Assembly (NCBI GenBank): GCA_963920635.1 | Contig: OY987303.1 | Coordinates: forward strand, 43,957,223-44,021,222 | Direction of reading: 5' to 3' | From: Pseudeuparius sepicola | Taxonomy: Eukaryota > Arthropoda > Insecta > Coleoptera > Anthribidae | Length of the DNA: 64,000 nucleotides | Shown here: in pieces, positions 44,547 to 56,133 of the stretch | Layout: each line of letters opens with the position of its first letter | How positions within the stretch are numbered: the stretch's first letter is position 1 | Program-made: the position numbers and the translations under genes | Notes under the pieces: model-generated | The model's database searches: none | Seen by the model: only the letters and a program-made list of their open reading frames with translations | Told to the model about the DNA's origin: nothing

Positions 44547-45464
44547 TCAAGCCCATTTTCAAATTTCCCGCCTTGGCGGCCATCTTGTGACGTTGTGACG
44601 TCATTTCCGCTCTGGAGTACCCTTTGCTATACTACTTTCGACATTCCAGTTTATTGTGGCTATAATAGGAAGTAGTAAATAAGTGCCAGCTTATTTTGAC
44701 TATTATCTTAGTAAATAAGTGATTAAACGCTTGATTTTTATTTAGATATTTAGCTAAAACTTGGTCCTAACCAACACGAAGACAATTGAATCCACAAATA
44801 AAAAATGCGCTCAAAAATAAAGAATGTATGACATAGATACAAATGCGAGATCGGCGGAAAAAATTATCTTTTAACCCTCTGAATGCAATTATGTTATTTT
44901 TACTGTTCGTCCTACTTCATTAATTTTATTTCTTAGTTCTTCTAAACTTCTTGTTTATTCAGCGTACCTAGTTGTAGCATTTGCAAATTCCTACCTCTTG
45001 TACGCTAGACGCGTACAGACGGCGCTGGTAACGCATTTGTTTAGTTCTCGCGTTACCACCGAAATAGAACGGTTGTTGTTTTGTTTTTGTTAATTTTTTA
45101 TTTATTCTGGCGATGGAGACAAGGGCAAGAATTTCGGCACGGATTTGACATTTTAAAGAAACTTTTCAACAAAGTTCTATGTTGGTCTGATTGGAGATCA
45201 TGTCGAAGATAAATGGCGAGTAATTTGTAAAGTTCCTGTGGATGGAAATACTCCCTTTGATTATGTTTTCTGACCCCTGTCATCCTACAGCTAATTTCGT
45301 TAAAAATAACTACTTTTACAAATTTTACTGTGTCCTGTGAAGCCTATTTGACTCTTTTTCTTTGGGTTATTTATTTAAAAAGATTCCCACTCAATAGTGG
45401 TGAGTATATCCTTAAATTTTTGAAGAAAAGAAGAAAAACGGGTAATTTTTTATAGGAAATTCTC
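44547..45464. other. Non-coding stretch
   Basis: Contains GGCGGCCATCTTGTGACG near 44574 and a GC-richer piece near 45005-45060. No gene was recognised. Confidence 0.35.
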
Positions 45465-45545
45465 GGAGCTTGTAAAATTTCTTGGAACTTGTAAAATTTC
45501 TGGAAGCTTGTAAATTCCTTAGAGCTTGTGAATTTTTTGAAGTTT
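45465..45545. repeat. Short tandem repeat, period about 20 bp
   Basis: GGAGCTTGTAAAATTTC and variants occur four to five times in a row. Confidence 0.75.
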
Positions 45546-46719
45546 GCTGTCATGCTGTTAGATTTTTGAAAACTAGGAAAATACACGCAGAAATAATCAC
45601 GTGTGTTCGTTTGCCGTCGAGTAACGGTCATGGAATTTATTTGATCGTATGTAGTGGTTTACAACATCTGGACATTTTCTACGTGGCTGAGGTAGGATCA
45701 ACCCTTATCTGAATTTAGTTTATTTCACTTGTGATTCTCCTAATTTTATATCAGTGATTTTACGATTTGACGTACATGAACTTTGTGATGATTTTTGCAG
45801 TATAAATTTAACCTTAAAATTATAATTGCCAATAGTCGTGGAAATTCAACTGTATTTTCCAAATTTGTGATTATGTAAGGATAATAAGTTTATTATTATG
45901 GTAAATGTAAACGAAGAGTTTCGAAACCCTTTCGTAAATGCAAACATGTAACCTAAAATTTGGTTTATAAATGTAATTTAATTTTGGAAAGAAGTCTGTC
46001 ATTTTGAGAGTTATACTATAAGCAAATTGTTGCTTCACAATAAATGTTATCTTTTGGAAAAGTAATAAATGTCTCCATGCATTTGTGATTTTTATTTGTG
46101 AGAAAGAAAGCAAGGTTAGAATAAAGGACTAAACTAGATCTTTCTAATTAATTTTTAGTACAGGGTATACAGAGATTCAGAGTTTTTTCTATCAACAATT
46201 TTTACTTCCATTTCCTACTTTAAGAAGTGAACAAGAAAACTTTCAAAAGTAAATTTTATTTGAGTGACTTTATCGCTACATAGTTTTTTTATAATGTAAT
46301 TATTTCGAACATGAACAAACAAATGCTGAACTGTCACATTCGCACCAGCGCGCGTGTGTAGTCGCGTTTGTTTCCTATGGCCTCTTACTACTTTACTCAA
46401 TGATATTCCCGCACATTTTGCTGTGGCAACCCGTGCACAATAACATTCCCGCACCGGTTGCTAAAAACCGTGTTCCATAAAGTATATTTCCCAATTAAAA
46501 TAGAAAAACGAAGCCTTTTCATCACAGAAAAATAAAATTTTGGAATATAAACTGCACGCCCTGAAAGATCTGCAGAAGTTTGTGCTTAGAAAAGTGAGAT
46601 CCTTCTTATGCAAAAAGTCTTATGGTGTAATGTTAATATTTCTAGTGACAGGTATTTCTAGTAATAGGTAAAATATTATCCCTGCTGTACCGCGGGGATG
46701 TAAAGTGTAATGTAATGTC
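45546..46719. other. AT-rich non-coding stretch
   Basis: Short frames only. AGTACAGGGTATACAGAG near 46158 resembles a transposon end. No gene was found. Confidence 0.35.
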
Positions 46720-47030
46720 AGACATACAGAGCCCTCTTAATCGTTTAAGGAATCAAACGCTAAGGAGACAGGCGCCTATCACCACCTTCTCCATCGCGTC
46801 TAATGGAATCAAACACGGTCGGCAAACACTCGCGGTGGCGGCCGGAGTCTTCGGTGCGGTTTGATTGCAAAACGTGTTAAGCTAAACGGCTAAATTGACA
46901 ACGGCGCGAAGCGCGAAACGCCTTCGCCTCTAATTCCCCCGCCGAGCAGTTTGCGCGGCGGCCCGAGTCCTCAGACGACAGAGATAAATGTTATCCGGGA
47001 TTAGAGGGCTTGATTTGGAAGGCTAAAAGT
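46720..47030. other. CpG-rich block, possible conserved regulatory element
   Basis: About 300 bp with many CpGs (GGTCGGCAAACACTCGCGG, CGGCGCGAAGCGCGAAACGC, GCGCGGCGGCCCGAG) and repeated AATCAAAC-type motifs (near 46752, 46806 and, inverted, 46859). No open frame or RNA fold was recognised. The sharp contrast with AT-rich flanks suggests a conserved or functional element, but this is only a compositional argument. Confidence 0.35.
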
Positions 47031-47200
47031 TTGTATATCCGGACTTTTACAAGAAAAATTGTCCAAGTCCGGAAAGTAAATCACTATTTGAAGAATTGGC
47101 AGAGAAGTCCAAAGAGAGGAAAAAAGTGAACCAACGTTTTGACGTGACCGACCGATCGACCAACTGTACAGGTTGTTCCCGTATATTTTGACCCACCCCT

Positions 47201-47611
47201 AGAGCCTCTATTTTTCGAGTTAGAAAAAAATTACTTAAATGAAAGTTGTGTGGTACCAAGGTGTATTTTCCCAAAAATAATGGATTGACAGGAATGCCCT
47301 TGCCTAAGTTGAAATGTTTTTCCATGGCAACCTTGATTAAATGTAAAGATCTTATTTATCTGCAATTTGGAATATCAAGCGAATGCTTAGAGCAAACATA
47401 TAACATATTTATATTGTTGGAATCAGAAAAATGCGTGCAATTCAAAAATCCACAAATATACAGGGTGTTCCATTAAAAAAGTAAGTTTATATTTTTTTCA
47501 TAAATTTGCGACGCTCGTTTGTTTTATCTAGTAACAGATCCTAGAGGTTCAGAAAAAACCCTACAACTTTTATTTCAGTAATTTTTTTCTAACTCGAAAA
47601 ATATAGGCTCT
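47201..47611. mobile_element. Foldback element, about 410 bp
   Basis: The left arm 47201-47256 (AGAGCCTCTATTTTTCGAGT and onward) pairs with the right arm 47568-47611 with few mismatches. ACAGGGTGTTCCATTAAAAA at 47460 lies inside. It is non-coding. Confidence 0.75.
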
Positions 47612-47814
47612 GTACAACGAAAACTATTGAGGTTTCGAAATTACTTTTAGAGGGTGAGTAACCACTATGGAAACTTATAATTCCTAAAATATTCTGTAAT
47701 TTCAAAAAACGAATAAGGATGGATTATTGTACCTGTAATTATAAAAAAAGAGAAATGCTTTCGTGTGGAATGTGAGGTAAAGGATAATGAGTTGATAAAA
47801 ATGTACTCCAACGA

Positions 47815-48160
47815 AGCTTCCTGAGTATAATATGAGTTCCATCGGCTATATTGTGAGTAGCGGTGAGATGCAGGAGAATTTGGCGTCTTCTACAACTACT
47901 AGGAGGGGTTAGAGTACGGAGGGTATTATTTCATGATTTTTGGTTATGCGAAATTCCTTATTGTTCCTGTACCCACAATATTCGACATTTTAGCGAATTA
48001 GTGCAAGTATCGAACGTGAAAATTCTAAGCTACAATGTTTAAGCCAAGAGTAGGTATTAACAAACAAAGATAGATTTTTGTAACTTTAATTATAAATAAG
48101 GAGGAATGTTTTCGTGTTCGAATCCTGGCCGGAGTGCATTTTTTTCAACTGTTTATCCTG
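47815..48160. repeat. Diverged relative of the tRNA-like palindrome
   Basis: Shares AGTAGCGGTGAGATGCAGGAG, CTACTAGGAGGGGTTAGAG and a B-box-like end GTGTTCGAATCCTGGCCGG followed by AGTGCATTTTTTTCAACTG with 43006-43440. Only parts of the second arm remain. Confidence 0.7.
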
Positions 48161-49271
48161 TACCTGATATGTCACGAAAACATTCCTCTTTATTAAAAAA
48201 AATGTTATTTTATTTATTCCAATCATGGCTGTTTTCACACTGGTTGTCACTAATAAGGGTATTATTGAATGTTTCTGGCAGGAAATAAAGAAAACTATTC
48301 GAGACCAAGCAAAGGAAGCTTCATAATGAAAGTTTGATGTTCATTTTACCGGAGGTACATGATGAAACTTTTCTCAAATGCATGCCAATCATATAAATGA
48401 ATATTAATGCTTAGAATACAATTAGATTTTCCGTTTGCATGAAAAAGCAATGTCTCAGAATGATTGGAAAATGCAGTACCAAACGAAAAGTTTTGAAAAA
48501 AACAGCGGAAACACATTAACATGTAGTTTCCGTGCGCAACTACAAATTTTTTTGAGTACCTACATTGTAACGGAAATTTTGTCTAATTCCCGTCACAACG
48601 TTTTAAATGCCCCATATCATTCCGTGTAAACGCACCATTCTTAAGAATATTGCCCTACTATCTGCAACCACCTGTACGAGCTGTTGTATAATATGTTGCC
48701 TGCTTGTTGCAAGGGTTGTTATTTCAAAATCAAAATATTGAACCGTATAAAAAGGTATGTGCCTGTTGCAAAAGTGTTTAACTTTCACTCGTCAATTGAA
48801 GGTATGAACCATTAGAACAATTGCATTGTTGTAAACACTGTCCGATGTAAATCACACAATATTCACTTCATTCAGAATTCGTGATCGATTAGCGCAACGG
48901 TGCTAACTTCATGTTATTCAGAATTTATTTTCGACAGTGCTTTCTAAATCTAAGCTATCCTTGGTAGGAGCTTGGCAAAATTGACCTTTGATACGCGAAC
49001 CTGTTCTTTTGATTTTTCAGTTATATCTGTATTTCAAGTTTTTTTTACATAAATAAAACTTTTAAAACCTTCTGGAAGGCGGAAGTCGTCTATATTGCCA
49101 AAAAACTTTTAAATAGGAACCAGAGCGCTTCTCAATTTTGTCACTCGAATTTTCCGCTGGGAAATCTCTTTTCGGGGCTTAATTCTTGTCTCTAGGGCAT
49201 TTTAAGTGGTTTGATATCTCGTGTGTTTTTGGTTTTGCTGTGCTAATAACAGTTTCTGTTTTTTCTTACAT
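48161..49271. other. Non-coding stretch
   Basis: AT-rich with scattered short frames. No repeat or gene was recognised. Confidence 0.35.
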
Positions 49272-49387
49272 GTAGATAGATAGATAGATAGATATATAGA
49301 CAGATAGATAGACAGACAGACAGACAGACCGACCGACCGACAGATAGACAGACAGACAGATAGATAGATAGATAGATAGATAGATAT
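49272..49387. repeat. Compound GATA/GACA/GACC microsatellite
   Basis: Runs of TAGA, then CAGA, CCGA, CAGA again and TAGA make a symmetric compound array of about 115 bp. Open frames rich in Tyr-Leu-Ser across it are artefacts. Confidence 0.97.
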
Positions 49388-49564
49388 TTGGCGTAAAAAT
49401 ACAAAAGTATGTACACAGGTCAAAGGTCAACAAGTACAGGTACAGGTACAATATTTTAGACACAAAATAAAATTATAAAATGATTAAGTGCTCATTAAAA
49501 TAATATTAAACTAGAACACTAATGAAACAATAAGGTGTAGAGTCAAGATTTCTAAAAATGTACA

Positions 49565-49696
49565 TTATAGAATATCGTTTAAAAATTCGGGAATAGAGTA
49601 GTAGGTTTTATTTAACAGTTTCCGCTTAACAACACTAAGAAATTCATTGCGAAACATATTTCTAAGTTCCAACGGTAATTTGTTATAAAACAATGG
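49565..49696 (-). pseudogene. C-terminal tail of non-LTR reverse transcriptase
   Basis: The minus frame reads YNKLPLELRNMFRNEFLSVV, KRKLLNK and TYYSIPEFLNDIL before a stop. The phrase YNxLP followed by a helical KxxLLxxxYYSIxEFL end is typical of the last part of non-LTR retrotransposon RT proteins. Everything upstream is missing. Confidence 0.6.
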
Positions 49697-49697
49697 T

Positions 49698-52396
49698 GCG
49701 TAGTTTCAAGGGTTGTCGAGCACGTGTCGGTGGAGCTCGTTGTCAAGTTGTGGGTGGTTTTTCCACCATCTACAGGGTGGAAGCAGCCACCATCGCAGTG
49801 TGAAGTCCATAGGAAGGATACAGGAGGCAGTATTCCGGGTGAGTAAACTACATAAATCATTGATTTAATTCATAAACGACACTTCTCGACTTTTCCGTAG
49901 CCATCTCATTCGGAATCTGTTTCCCTTGTTTTGTGGGCTTCACGTGGTGGAGCATGACCATAATTTGCTTATTTAGGTTAACTTAGGTGACGTTTTAATT
50001 AGCACAGAATCGTTAAATACCCCACACTTGAGTTACTCGATTTTGGTGTAGACTTTGCGACGGGTTTTCATGTTTTACCTGGCCTACGGAGCTATTGTTT
50101 TTGCCTTTTGTTTAGAGATCTAATTGTGAAGTCGCCAATCGTTCTGTATTGAGTTATTGTTATCTTTTATCTTGTAGTCTTATAATATAGTAGAGTACAT
50201 TTATTAAGTTGGGTTAGGTCAGGATAATTGATCGTTTGTGGATATTAATTTTTTATCATTATTTCATAGTCAATTTAATATCTCAGGGTTCATTAAGTCA
50301 ACGTACATGCTTTAATTCATCGTAAGGTTACAAGTTTAAGGTTACTAATTTATTTATTTTCAAAAATCATTTTACATTTAAGTAATTTAACTAACCATTG
50401 TAAACGCGTCGACGTTTCGACTGCGATAGGTGCTTAACAGAGACTATTTTGTGTTATTTCCTTTACACGCGAGCACCCAACGCACGTTAGCGAGACAAGG
50501 AACTAAATACCAGTATACCAACCCTACAACACGGCTCTTGAAATCAAAGTTGAATAATGCGTTTTTGTAGCAAATTTCATATACTTTAATTTTATTCATA
50601 GAATGGTCATTTTCGAAAAACGCACGCTGATAAATGCTAAATGATAAATTGCACAAAAAAATTATTACCGACTATATTGTTGCCTTTTAATCAGAAAAGC
50701 CTAGATTCCAGTTTACGTGGAATGGAAAACAGATTTTGGTGCAATAGTCGGCCAGAACTTGGTAAGAATGTGAAATATTAGGTAACTTTTTCTGAGTATA
50801 CCAAAATAAAAATAATTTGAATACAGCATATTTTGCAGTATAACAACGCGTATCGTAGATCAAAGTATCTTTTGCGGCAAATACGTTAGGAATAACCTTC
50901 TGGTTGTATTCAATTAAAAAAAATTAAATATTATCTGAACAAGGAAAAAATATTAAAAAAAAAATTAATTTTCAATTTTTTGGGTAACTACCTAAAATTC
51001 TAAATGGTCTAAAATCACATTCTAGACAATTTCAAATGATTTTTTGTGATACCTCGTCATTTAACCTCACTTTTCGTAACTTAATGGTAGTTTTTTGAAA
51101 TTGCCACCATATTGGTGGTGATTGCACATATATCATAATCGATTCTTGGACTCGCAGAAAAGATTACCCAGAATACTTTTTTAATATCTCAACAAGAAAT
51201 ATACCCATTTGTTGCGAACTCTTTGGCCCACACTGTATAAAAGTATAATTAATGAAATATTTACAATTTTCCATAGTTATGAATCGTGATTTTGCTTACC
51301 CCCCTATTTTCGATGTCGCGGGGCACGAATTGACGCAGGTTTTTTTCGGAAAAGCATATTTTCCGAGAATTTTTTTTCCAAACCTTCATACTTTTCGACG
51401 ATATGTTAATAGAATGCCGAATGCATCACTATACTCTTCACTATTGTAAATTTAAAGCTACATGAAAATACTGCAACAGTCAGACAAAAAATCACTAAAC
51501 TCGTATTATTTAAAAAATTTTAGATTTAAGTAAACAATAATGTAAAATTAATTCTGCTAATCCAAACTGTTATTATATGTTTGTATTACATGTAATACTT
51601 GCTTTTTGAATCTTCCCATCCATTTTCAAAACCTGTCATTCCATTTAAAAAAACATAAGTTATGCCCGCCACGGCTTTCTAGAACACACTGTACACGGTC
51701 CAATAGCGTCACAAAAAACTTTGTATTAGTATCTAAAACTTTTGTAAACAACTCAATTTATAATGAACCACCCTGTACATATAAATAATACTTACTTCTT
51801 CCAAATCTGTAACGAAAAATGTATCCAAAAACCTATTTTTGAGATTCAGCCGCAACTTAAGGGGAGCATTTTTAACTATAAGTAAGTGTGGCTAAATCGC
51901 CACCTTTTGACGTCAAGTTAATGGGTTGGCCTTATGTTCTGGAACACCCTGTATATGTAAGTTATGCATGTGTTTTGTCAGAACAAAGTGAATATGTTTT
52001 TCCAAATTTTGTTTTCGAAAACGTTAAGAATTCATTACTTACATTTAACAAGGTCTCATATTAATAATTTATTTTGAAATTTAACTTTGGTCCAGCCGTT
52101 TGCTTTAAAGAAATAAAACAAATGACACACATAAACTAAGTCACGTTATTTTTAAAAAATAGTGTCGCTAAAAATGGGCTTACTTGGTCAAATTTCAAAA
52201 AGATTTATTTATAAAGTTGTTTCTTCTTTAATTTTATATAGGCCTACCAAATTTTAACGTTCCAATTATTTATTTTTTAATTTTTTACATTTTTAAATAT
52301 TTATGAAATATTATTATTATTATTACTATTAATACTTTTCAAAAGAAAATTATATTACCGCTTTGAAATTCTGTTATGTTTAAATAAAGTTGACGT
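49698..52396. other. Long gene-free stretch
   Basis: No gene was recognised in 2.7 kb. ACACTGTATA-like and CCCTGTATA-like motifs near 51233, 51686, 51772 and 51949 suggest ends of small transposons, but no pairs were established. Confidence 0.35.
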
Positions 52397-52697
52397 ACCT
52401 TCAAGAATTTAGGATATACATTTATTTGCATTATATTTTCCGGCTCTAGATTGATGCCAAAATGATAATAAATTAAAATATCATCAAACTATTTCATGTA
52501 ATTAACCAAAATTCAGGACATTTTGCATAACAATTTACCTTTCACCTTAATTATCCAATTTTAGCTATAAAAAGTGGTAAATTTTGTTTAGATACGTAAA
52601 ATAGTTTGACGATAATTTAATTTGTTATTATTATGGCATCACCTTAGTACTGGAAAATTTAATGAAAATAAATTTATATCCTAAATGCATGAAGCGT
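52397..52697. mobile_element. Palindromic MITE, arms of about 100 bp
   Basis: The left arm (AATTTAGGATATACATTTAT, then GATGCCAAAATGATAATAAA) pairs with the right arm ending ATAAATTTATATCCTAAAT. The arms are about 85-90% complementary with a spacer of about 90 bp. Confidence 0.8.
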
Positions 52698-53692
52698 TAA
52701 TATTATTTTCTATTGAAAGAGGGACATTCTTATCGATATTAAGTAATAAGAAGTGAATAGAATTATAACGCTTATTTTTATGTAAATGAAAATTTTCAGA
52801 AATTTCATACAAATATTCAAATAGTTCAAATAGTTGACTGACATAGTTATGTAAAATTGAAAAATAAACAACTTTTTCAAATACAACTTTTTGACATTTT
52901 CACAAATAAGCCCATTTGTCGCGATTTTTATTTTATAAAGGTCATGTTTGAGGGATAGCGAAAGTCAAGTGACCACATCTGAGTGGGGCATTTTGCATAT
53001 TTTTAAAGCAAAAGTAACCCCAAGGTTAATAAAAACATTAGTGTCCAGGTGCATAATATTATTTCTTCACTTTGTAGAGAAATAGTTGATAAGAAAGATT
53101 AATGTAAAAATAATCAATCTAAGTACTGTGTGTAAATGAATAGAAAGTAATGAATGAAGAGTCCGATTTAATATTTACGATTAACTAATTAACTAATATG
53201 TTAAAATTTAGCTTTTTGCATATTTATTCGGGCCCTCATCTGCCGTCTGCCGTTTTGTAATATCTCGCAAAATTTTGATAAATACAATAATATCTTACCC
53301 TAACCGTTGCCAAAATTACTTGGTCCAATCTGTCTAAGATTAGCTCCGCCGCAACGAAAACTTTTTATTTTTCATTATATGTCTAAACGCTTTATCCCGT
53401 CGCATGTCTCTTTGTGTGTGGTAATAACGAAACCGAATCCACGAAAACGGAAACTTACGAACTTCAAAAACAAAATCAAGAAGAAAATGAATGTACATAT
53501 AATGGAAGATTTTACAGCAAGCAAGTAGGTTCAATAACAAAACGGCATGTTTCAGCTTTTCAAGATGACAGTCTCTGCACAAATCTCAACCAATGAGTAA
53601 AATCTTGGCGAGGCATACAAGACAATCTGTAAAGTAATTGATTTACATTCGTGATTCGTAGGAATCTCTCCTGCCAGAAAACATCAAACCAG
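52698..53692. other. AT-rich non-coding stretch
   Basis: No supported gene. A plus frame near 53307-53528 is short and shows no domain. Confidence 0.35.
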
Positions 53693-53800
53693 AAGCACCC
53701 CCACTTAAAAATGTAGAAGGGCCAGCTCGGGGCCCACGGAAACTTACGGGCCACCGCGCTCGTTTTGCTCTGCGTCGGTAGACGTCCGAATATGGCGTGT
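53693..53800 (-). repeat. GC-rich repeat, inverted relative of 58300-58390
   Basis: GGGCCCACGGAAACTTACGG and its context match 58335-58375 in reverse orientation, with weaker similarity outwards (GACGTCTAC). In one frame both copies encode AVARKFPWAP. It may be a short transposon piece or a degraded coding repeat. Confidence 0.65.
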
Positions 53801-53922
53801 ACGCGCTTGAGATTTTTCCGATTTAGAACTATTGTGGTTATAGTTATATCTAAAAATAATATTAAACAAAAGGCTTTTATGTGCTTTTGACATATATTTA
53901 ATAGAATATAAGGCAAAGTTAA

Positions 53923-54241
53923 CAAAGTTAACAAAAAGAAAAAACTAGTAACCCCATACACGTGTTTCATGCTATTTGGCAATCATCAGTATGTAACATT
54001 AACCAAATCAAAAGATAGGCATGATTTGGGAAGCAATAAATGAAGTCCAGGCAGGAGCCAACAGCACATTTGCAGCTTCAGTCAGCACATCTGCTGAAAA
54101 TCTTCATAACCCAAGATACAATGACAATAAGGATGTAAGATTAGCGAGTGTAAATGTAATAATTACAAGAAAAGGTGATAATGGGCAAACACTCAAAGTT
54201 AACAAAAAGAAAAAACTAGTAACCGCATACACGTGTTTCAT
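53923..54241. repeat. Direct repeats of 47 bp, 272 bp apart
   Basis: AAAGTTAACAAAAAGAAAAA followed by CTAGTAACC and CACGTGTTTCAT occurs at 53923-53970 and 54195-54241 with one difference. Confidence 0.85.
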
Positions 54242-54283
54242 ATATTATATTTATATTTAAAATATAAATATATATACAGCCAA

Positions 54284-55319
54284 GCCAACCCGATATGTTC
54301 ATCCCCCTAATCCCTAGCAACTCCAACTTTAAAATTTCAAATGGAACTACCCCCCTGTGGCGCATCATTTTAAAGCCCTTTTTATTGCGAATACAGTGAT
54401 GCATCGTTTTTAGAAATCTGTTGAGATTTGACAGAATTATTGTCTAAAAACGGAAAGTTGACAATCCACTATATGCATAGTAATTTCTACACAAATGTCC
54501 GCCAATAATAAGTTTTTTATCTACTACACCCGACCAAATTACCTAGTTTTTATTGATGTGTCGATCAGTTTAGAAAAAAGTCACAAATGAAAAAGCTGAA
54601 GCAAAACAAAAAAGTTCATATACGAACTCAAACCTTATATCTTTTTAAAATATGTTACAAAAAGTCACTGTCACAAAAAAAAGTTCCTGTTTTTTGCCTG
54701 TGACCACGAAATCGTTAGTTTTAGCCTGCTATTGAAAGTGGAAACGTATTTTCGAAATGGTTTATTCTAGCGCGGAAAGGGTAGAAATTGTTGCAATTTG
54801 TTATCGAAATCACGACTGCGCTAAAGCTACAGCATGAATTGCGCAACAATTTCTAACCTTTCCGCGATAGAGAAACCATTTCAAAACACGTTTACACTTT
54901 CAATAGCAGGCTGAAACTAACGATTTAGTAGTTCAAGCAAAAATACGAGAACTTTTTTCTGACAGTGACTTTTCGTTATTTTAAAAATATATAAGGTTTG
55001 AATTCGTATGAACTTCTTTTGTTTGCCTTCAGCACTGATCGATAAAAACTATAGGTAATTTGGTCGTGTGTAGTAGATAAAAAACTTATTAGTGTTGAGC
55101 ATTTGTGTAAGAAATTACTACGCGTACAGTGTATTCTTAACTTTCCGTTTTTAGCCAATAATTCTGTCAAATCAACAGATTTCTAAAAATGCTCATCACT
55201 GTAGGTATTCGCAATTAAGAAGGCTTTAAAATGTTGCGCCACAATTGGCGTAGTTCCATTTGAAATTTTAAAGTTGGGGTTGCTAGGGATTAGGGGGATG
55301 AACATATCGAGTTGTATTG
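54284..55319. mobile_element. 1.04-kb palindrome made of two mariner-like 5' ends
   Basis: Arms of almost 500 bp are complementary from the outer ends (GATATGTTCATCCCCCTAAT and onward) to the centre near 54815. Each arm carries the start of a small transposase frame, so the structure is a head-to-head fusion of two 5' halves of one element. It cannot encode a transposase but keeps identical ends and may have been mobilised in trans. Scattered mismatches show age. Confidence 0.85.
54757..54837 (+). pseudogene. N-terminal stub of mariner-like transposase
   Basis: An ATG frame of 26 codons (SSAERVEIVAICYRNHDCAK) resembles the first helix-turn-helix of insect mariner-like transposases and stops at the palindrome centre. 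The opposite arm carries the same start, frameshifted. Confidence 0.6.
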
Positions 55320-55426
55320 ACTGTAAAAAAAGCTCCTCCAAGAACAAAAATCGACGGGTCTCGGCGAATTTTGAAATATATTTCGGTTTTCTAATTTGGG
55401 GGGGTCAAGTTTTCGTTGGGAAACCC

Positions 55427-55484
55427 TGTATACTTCTCCGGTATAGTTTGATTTGCATCCCGGCACACAGCACCGATCTGGCAT
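55427..55484 (-). pseudogene. THAP zinc-finger N-terminal fragment
   Basis: The minus frame from ATG at 55484 reads MPDRCCVPGCKSNYTGE, the start of a THAP C2CH zinc finger (Cys-x4-Cys, SNY). It breaks off after about 20 residues at a transposon-end-like ACAGGGTTTCCCAACG. The remaining His, Cys and AVPTIF-type residues are missing. It is probably the 5' end of a gene or THAP transposase cut by an element. Confidence 0.65.
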
Positions 55485-55545
55485 TTTTTAAATAGAACCA
55501 AAACTCTAGTAGCTCTCTGTCCTGTATCTAAAATATATACACATA

Positions 55546-56001
55546 AGTTAGGTACACCCAATGACGTCAAAACCTATAGACGTGGTGCCTCATTGTTAAA
55601 ATGCCCTTTATTTTGACTCCAAGATTAAATATATCCATACTACTCTAAAAACATGCTACAAACAAAGACAGAAAGTCAACCATCAACCAACTATACACCC
55701 GGTGATTTACGTATAGTTCCTCCAGAATCACACTTAGATATCGCATGTTTTTTCTTGTTTGGGGGCGCCGGAAGCATCGGAACCTTACCTGAAGACTCGG
55801 GGGATGGTCTAACGACGCCAGCCTCTGAGCCCAGAGTCGAAATAAGTTCGCTACGGCTCGACAAAAAGAGGCAATTTTTGACAATCTCGCGACATTTTCG
55901 GAATAATTTAATGGAGCGCTTAGATTGTGATTAGTTCTGGGCGTCAAGCGTTTATCAAAACAAACCTGTCTATAGGTTCTGACGTCATTGGGTACACCTA
56001 A
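55546..56001. mobile_element. MITE with GTACACCCAATGACGTCA ends
   Basis: The left end TTAGGTACACCCAATGACG (55546) and the right end, TGACGTCATTGGGTACACC followed by TAA, are inverted repeats of about 32 bp. The TTA/TAA at the edges may be the target duplication, as in PIF/Harbinger-type elements. The inside is less AT-rich and open on both strands (55653-55934 plus, 55645-55947 minus) with a donor-like CTTCAG|GTAAGG on the minus strand, perhaps captured exon sequence. No family is recognised. Confidence 0.7.
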
Positions 56002-56133
56002 TACATACCAGGGGTATGCAACTCGGTCCGGCGCATTGTCAACACAGGTCGGCCATTACGTCGGGTTGTGAAGGCCAAAGGGTATGATCGAAGGTAGCAA
56101 AAAGTGAGCTATATTCGCTCTGAACGCGACCCT

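Larger units (their letters stand above)
49272..49697 (-). mobile_element. 5'-truncated non-LTR retrotransposon with microsatellite tail
   Basis: On the minus strand, the end of a reverse-transcriptase frame (49565-49696) is followed by about 180 bp of 3' UTR and then a tetranucleotide tail at 49272-49387. A short 3' end, loss of the 5' part and a simple-repeat tail are usual for non-LTR insertions. No target duplication was found. Confidence 0.55.

Noticed and set aside
49202..49463. Minus frames rich in Tyr-Leu-Ser-Ile
   Set aside because: They are translations of the GATA/GACA microsatellite.
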